From a virus, in IMG/VR virus record IMGVR_UViG_3300042900_001006, positions 1 through 20,515 of that record: DNA of 20,515 nt. One strand, written 5' to 3'. The position numbers and the translations under genes are program-made. Numbering within the stretch: position 1 is the stretch's first letter; the number at the start of each line of letters is the position of its first letter. Shown piece by piece: positions 17,001 through 20,515 of the stretch. The notes below the pieces were generated by a model. That model made no database searches and had not been told where the DNA came from. It saw nothing but the letters and a program-made list of their open reading frames with translations.

Positions 17001-20000
17001 TTAAGCCCAAGAAGTACCACCTCAATGTTGAATACCCCTTATTTTATCAATGCGATTCAAAATGGTGTAGATAATTTTAAGAAAAAAGATAACTACCCTT
17101 ATGTTCAGGCTGCGTATTTATTTCTTAATTCGTTACCACTTGCAACATTAAGGGAAAAATATAAATCCATTTCAACAGACGACACTCCAACTGATTTGGA
17201 TTATATCGCTTCTACATTTAAAAAGTTTGGAGCCATTCATAAAATTCCATACGCTTGGATTTTGAAATACGGTTCTATTTGGCACAGATATAAAAAATAT
17301 AAAGAGAGTGGAGTTGATATTCTAACTAATGTATGGAAAGATTTTGATTATACGACAAATTATAATCCAATAACTAATGAAACAACAACACCGTACACAT
17401 TCAAGTATGGTGGGGTTGATAGAAATATTGTTTTACAGAACGAAACCGCAACTGACGTTAATATGCAAATAGGATTTTACCCTAAATTAATTAACGACTT
17501 TAACGTATTTTATAATGGTTATGATTTGTATAATGGATATACGGATACCGAAATTCAGGATAGTGTTAATAGCGGTATGAAGATGTATGACTTTTTGGAA
17601 TCAAATATTATTGGTGCTAAACAAGGGGATAAAAATTTAAGGTTAAACACTTGGTCTGTGTTATTACCTGATTTAATTCCTGAAACAGATATTAATTGTA
17701 ATCCTAAAAACAATACAAAAAGTGTGGAGTATTTTATTGTACCATCTTTTGGGACACCATACAACCAAACGGCCGATTCCTGTTTAACTGATGTGACAAC
17801 ATCACCAGTCACTAAAGTGTCACTTAGTTCAAATAGTAGTGTCTATAATGGTTCGGTAAGATGTTTATGGTCGGCGCCAAACTATGGGTATTTTGATAAT
17901 ACTCAAATTGCATTCCCAAGCCCTGAATCATATTTAACTTTAATTAATACGGGTAATACTCAAACACCAATTCATTTCTTAAATGTTAATGAATATTCTA
18001 AAATTGAGGAGACATTCTCTGTATTCGAAAAAAAGATATTAGATAATTTTGAAGAAGAATTCTTAAAATTTTGTAAACCAATTACAAATAATGATAATGG
18101 TAATGAAACGGTTACCTTTGGGCAAAGTCCTGTTAATAACACAAGTAGTTTTAGAAACTTTCAATCGTTATTTAAAACGTTAATGATGGTGCCAGCACAA
18201 GTTGACGGTGTTGGTGAAGAAACTTATTTTAAAAGTGTTATTGATAAACAATACAATGTGTTCCAAACAGGAATTAAATCTTTCATGGAATACGATGTAA
18301 TATTAAGATACGGAAATCCTTCAAATTATAACCGAAGAATTTTTGATTCATACCTTTCATTTAACGGACCTGCGGTTGTAACAGACCCAATAACTTTCAA
18401 CCCATATGTTAAAGGTAGCCTACCAACTAAAGGGGGTAATGTAACATTAACTCAATCTAAAATCGCAAATCCTGAAGCATGGCTTGTGTTAGAAACGGAA
18501 GTAGGGTTTTCAACAATACCTAATGTTGTTTACAGTTCAAGTGGGTCTTACATTACAGACTTCTTTGTTGATAATAATATTGAATTTACACCACAGAATG
18601 TCACATTACTTGTACAAATAATTAAAATGTATGCAACACAAAAAGTTAAGTCACCAACAATTAGTGTTTCACAATTTAAAAATCAAATAGTTCAATATCT
18701 TGGGATTGAAACAGAATTACAAAACAATTTCTTAAATGGAGTTCTAACAGGTTTAGAAAGAGCGCTTCCGTCCCAACAACAGGTACCACAACAAACAATT
18801 CAAAGTGCGGTAACGGGGGAACAAAGTAAAGTTGAAAATTATGAAATTTTTAAAGCATTAAATGATAAATGGATTGCCGGTGGGGATTTTACCAACAGAA
18901 CTTTATTTGAGGACATAATGTTTTTAGATAGAGCATCAAGAAATATTGGTGATACAATTTTAATAGATATTTTTGATTTAAAAAATATGTTTAATGAAAA
19001 TTCATTAAATCAAGCAATGAGTGTCTATACATTTATTAGCGGTATTCTTATTAAGAATAATTTTAATGTTATGAATTTACCTGCGTATGTTAATTTCTAT
19101 AACGTACAAGATGTTGATGGGACCACAATACCAAAGGGGGAAAGTCCTAGAGCTTTTGCGGACAGTTTATGGGGAACTTATTTAGATGTTGATTATAGAA
19201 AATCGGGGCCTAAGATGGTTTGTTTTTATGCAGGAAAACCCTCACAATATTTGGACTTACCAAAAGGGAATTTTAAGTTTAGAGATGACGGATTTGAAAT
19301 GAGAAGATTTTCTGAAAACCCTTTAATAGAGGACCAAACAGGTAAAAAAGATTGGGCGGTTTCTAATAAATGTGTTGGGTTTACTGTTGACATCGGTATT
19401 AGAAATCAAAATGTGTTCTATTCATTTACCGTATCTCAAGACAACGGCACAGCCACCTCTGAATCGATTAATACTTTAATAAATATGGTTGACCAGTCTT
19501 CAGGTAGACAAACCGCAACCCAAAATAATAGTATCTATAATTTATACAAACAAAGAAGTTATAAATGTTCTGTTGTTTCATTAGGTAATGCGTTAATACA
19601 ACCAACAATGTATTTTAACCTTAGACACGTACCAATGTTTAATGGTCCTTACATGATTCAAGATGTTCAACACTCAATTCAAGCGGGTAATTTCCAAACA
19701 ACCTTCACAGGGGTTAGACAAGGAATTTTTGATTTACCTGCAATTGATAGTTTCTTACAGAGTATTAACCAAAACTTGATTACCAAATTAGAAGAATTAA
19801 TTAAGGTTAATAAAGAGAGTATAACCGTAACAGGGACAACAAATGCCGTTAAGAGTAACATTATACCTCAAAAGGCGGACAACGCTCTTGACACCACAAA
19901 TGCATGTAAAAGTAATGTTCTTAAAACTTTTGCGGATGCAGGGTTTGGGGATAGTGTTGTAGGAACGTTAACCGAAAAAACACCAAAAGAACTGGCTGAT

Positions 20001-20515
20001 GTGTTAATTAAGGAAATACCTAATAGTGAAGAATTACAGATAATAATATATTGTTTATCATATATGAGGAGTTTCCAAATAACTTCCAAAAGTAAATTAG
20101 GTGCGTTTAATGGGTGGAATAATAATTTAGCAACAATATCTTTAGATACGAGTTATAATGGACTTAACACTACTTTAGATAAGTCATATAGTTGTATTAA
20201 ATCTAAATCAAATGATTCAACCTCACAATCTTTACCTGTTGTTCATTTTAGTACTCTTGAAAAATATGTGAGATTTATGGCCAGTAAGTTAACTGAACCG
20301 AAAGATGAAATATTAGACATTGGATTAGCTAAATGGTATGTTTGTTATTGGCCTGACCGTAATGGAGTGTCTCCTGAATATTATGACGCAAACATAAGTA
20401 AATATGAACAAACTAGAATCACCCTACTTGCCGCAGTAGATTCTGCAGTTAAGGTTGGATTATCAAGTTTGGAAAACTCAAAAGACTTGAAAGCAACCAT
20501 TAAAAATGTAAGAAT
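14040..20515 (+). CDS. Giant baseplate hub-like protein, >2158 aa, 3' end cut by window edge
   Basis: ATG at 14040 overlaps the previous stop by 11 bases. I read every codon to base 20515 and found no stop, giving at least 2158 residues. About 161-240 is a beta-rich hub-like segment (VDIQLEDVQGRALF, NSPYSAFFNLPYPPFYLTL, KGFYGQAIRYQL). The middle is long, Asn/Thr/Tyr-rich and unrecognised. About 1834-1898 is a second clear hub-style barrel: RSYKCSVVSLGNALIQPTMY, FNLRHVPMFNGPYMIQDVQH, then FQTTFTGVRQG, the style of gp27/late-control-D hub proteins. From about 1905 a helical, Cys-containing region follows, with GWNNNLATI and LPVVHFSTLEKYVRFM. It might be lysozyme-like, since T4 gp5 attaches lysozyme to the hub, but I see no catalytic Glu. 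Position after the tube-cap and LysM-like genes supports a hub or central baseplate role. No gene in other frames is credible here. Confidence 0.9.
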   Translation, partial: MVGNLGPDNSGRIYVEFDYNNLIVVDPNKTEDALGNIRERLVDHENLVMYANLEADVLPRTKLAVGISPEDSGINTVSVAKMNFLKPSKNNYLGTGYYDELTGQNSTKFDGSNQPAELGQQSSAGSKPYIQNTVANELNVMDNGLLGITSINITTNSSFIPTVDIQLEDVQGRALFQLGNNSPYSAFFNLPYPPFYLTLKGFYGQAIRYQLNLETFHATFNSYSGNYRVDLKFKGYKFNILNEVAMGHLLAAPHMYSQRFNFGATPVTPQQSNKSVESQSKTQAAVGSNNPNSSDAVVTELVTERGYQKIVEVYSEYKAKGLIPVDLPELTLVQLMVKLDEFEKNIVNSFDKVEVESLTNIRNYKGILTQFFSNVRGNSNSSWFAINLNPQPLILFGGDKVYAFKVMDRKPKEDAISKLQKNITEYNNALAGNPTVGVKGKTPIPNPIKYEMMLIDNIDESQIDWVTTTVTQTGISNPTKEQVEKVKSQYGDFVVSINEVTINGKESYNLNKEPYFIFEGNGRFDSTISSLDAQANKKLSEYESKITADLLKKIEDKDAGIGFKPTVRNIIAVIMASAEAFLRLLDDVHTNAWNVKYDPVRKNAILDNTSSAPGSDTVDNVFRRQGSILGNTAAENSQIPVYPWPQFFVETPEDKKGRFQLKYIADPTVIDRTQGGNYAKWPEVEFVEEYIKGLTQKFQNPIAQQPLENQRDTNIININAIEFPSEGIAYANKEEVKFFYEIWERQFLTSHYSGLVRANQSQINDLLKLNIETEVNNIKDSLGVSSPYITFKLKNYGLNAKIYPLFLSNISNMGTGRSYQDYIRDFFVTPYIKNLTENSFTILRTSDIGKIPQVGTSSDALRTLITNASNEPLVVDTLPYTNETWCINNLNQSASATGNQVYDTKKSLTIFEPRKIISNFSDVYSYTTNRPVTNFSFLKVKNPSTVASLGGESQGNRIKLEQFYLGRTPDNFIATEGYCDGITPTELLSPRSTTSMLNTPYFINAIQNGVDNFKKKDNYPYVQAAYLFLNSLPLATLREKYKSISTDDTPTDLDYIASTFKKFGAIHKIPYAWILKYGSIWHRYKKYKESGVDILTNVWKDFDYTTNYNPITNETTTPYTFKYGGVDRNIVLQNETATDVNMQIGFYPKLINDFNVFYNGYDLYNGYTDTEIQDSVNSGMKMYDFLESNIIGAKQGDKNLRLNTWSVLLPDLIPETDINCNPKNNTKSVEYFIVPSFGTPYNQTADSCLTDVTTSPVTKVSLSSNSSVYNGSVRCLWSAPNYGYFDNTQIAFPSPESYLTLINTGNTQTPIHFLNVNEYSKIEETFSVFEKKILDNFEEEFLKFCKPITNNDNGNETVTFGQSPVNNTSSFRNFQSLFKTLMMVPAQVDGVGEETYFKSVIDKQYNVFQTGIKSFMEYDVILRYGNPSNYNRRIFDSYLSFNGPAVVTDPITFNPYVKGSLPTKGGNVTLTQSKIANPEAWLVLETEVGFSTIPNVVYSSSGSYITDFFVDNNIEFTPQNVTLLVQIIKMYATQKVKSPTISVSQFKNQIVQYLGIETELQNNFLNGVLTGLERALPSQQQVPQQTIQSAVTGEQSKVENYEIFKALNDKWIAGGDFTNRTLFEDIMFLDRASRNIGDTILIDIFDLKNMFNENSLNQAMSVYTFISGILIKNNFNVMNLPAYVNFYNVQDVDGTTIPKGESPRAFADSLWGTYLDVDYRKSGPKMVCFYAGKPSQYLDLPKGNFKFRDDGFEMRRFSENPLIEDQTGKKDWAVSNKCVGFTVDIGIRNQNVFYSFTVSQDNGTATSESINTLINMVDQSSGRQTATQNNSIYNLYKQRSYKCSVVSLGNALIQPTMYFNLRHVPMFNGPYMIQDVQHSIQAGNFQTTFTGVRQGIFDLPAIDSFLQSINQNLITKLEELIKVNKESITVTGTTNAVKSNIIPQKADNALDTTNACKSNVLKTFADAGFGDSVVGTLTEKTPKELADVLIKEIPNSEELQIIIYCLSYMRSFQITSKSKLGAFNGWNNNLATISLDTSYNGLNTTLDKSYSCIKSKSNDSTSQSLPVVHFSTLEKYVRFMASKLTEPKDEILDIGLAKWYVCYWPDRNGVSPEYYDANISKYEQTRITLLAAVDSAVKVGLSSLENSKDLKATIKNVR

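Overview
This window is one end-to-end piece of the tail and baseplate gene cluster of a large, contractile-tailed (myovirus-type) phage with T4-like gene content. The evidence is a sheath (gp18-like), a tail tube (gp19-like), a gp26-like hub protein, a gp51-like small protein, a tape measure (gp29 position), a giant tube-cap-like protein (gp48/gp54 position), a LysM/gp53-like protein and a giant hub-like protein, in nearly the T4 hub-module order 26-51-29-48/54. The DNA is strongly A+T-rich. Start codons are preceded by A-rich tracts rather than Shine-Dalgarno AGGAGG motifs, which is the Bacteroidota habit, so a flavobacterium-like host is a reasonable but unproven inference. No tRNA, CRISPR array, insertion sequence or integrase was seen.

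Layout. 1-861: 3' part of a structural protein in the neck/terminator position, open at the left edge. 858-1019 (minus): a 53-residue ribbon-helix-helix-like protein, the only convincing minus-strand gene. 1141-4344: an oversized sheath. 4384-5211 (or 4354-5211): a HAD-type hydrolase inserted between sheath and tube. 5308-5796: tail tube. 5892-6774: the gp26-like gene and an overlapping gp51-like reading frame in the +1 frame, with a candidate +1 slippery site. 6821-8674: tape measure. 8715-13727: a 1670-residue protein with two tube-like segments flanking an OmpA-like peptidoglycan-binding domain. 13727-14050: LysM/gp53-like protein. 14040 to the right edge: an open frame of at least 2158 residues, probably a baseplate hub fusion.

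How it works together. Sheath and tube form the contractile tail. The tape measure sets its length, with the gp26/gp51-like pair as probable hub-assembly factors. The 1670-residue, LysM-like and giant proteins would build the tube cap, baseplate and hub that face the cell envelope. Several boundaries carry a hairpin (some with a U-tract), and four upstream regions share a TATTTAT box. This suggests separately controlled late transcription units rather than one uniform operon. The most notable points are the candidate +1 frameshift at 6618-6621, the OmpA-like domain inside a tail protein, the giant hub gene and the HAD enzyme inside the tail cluster.
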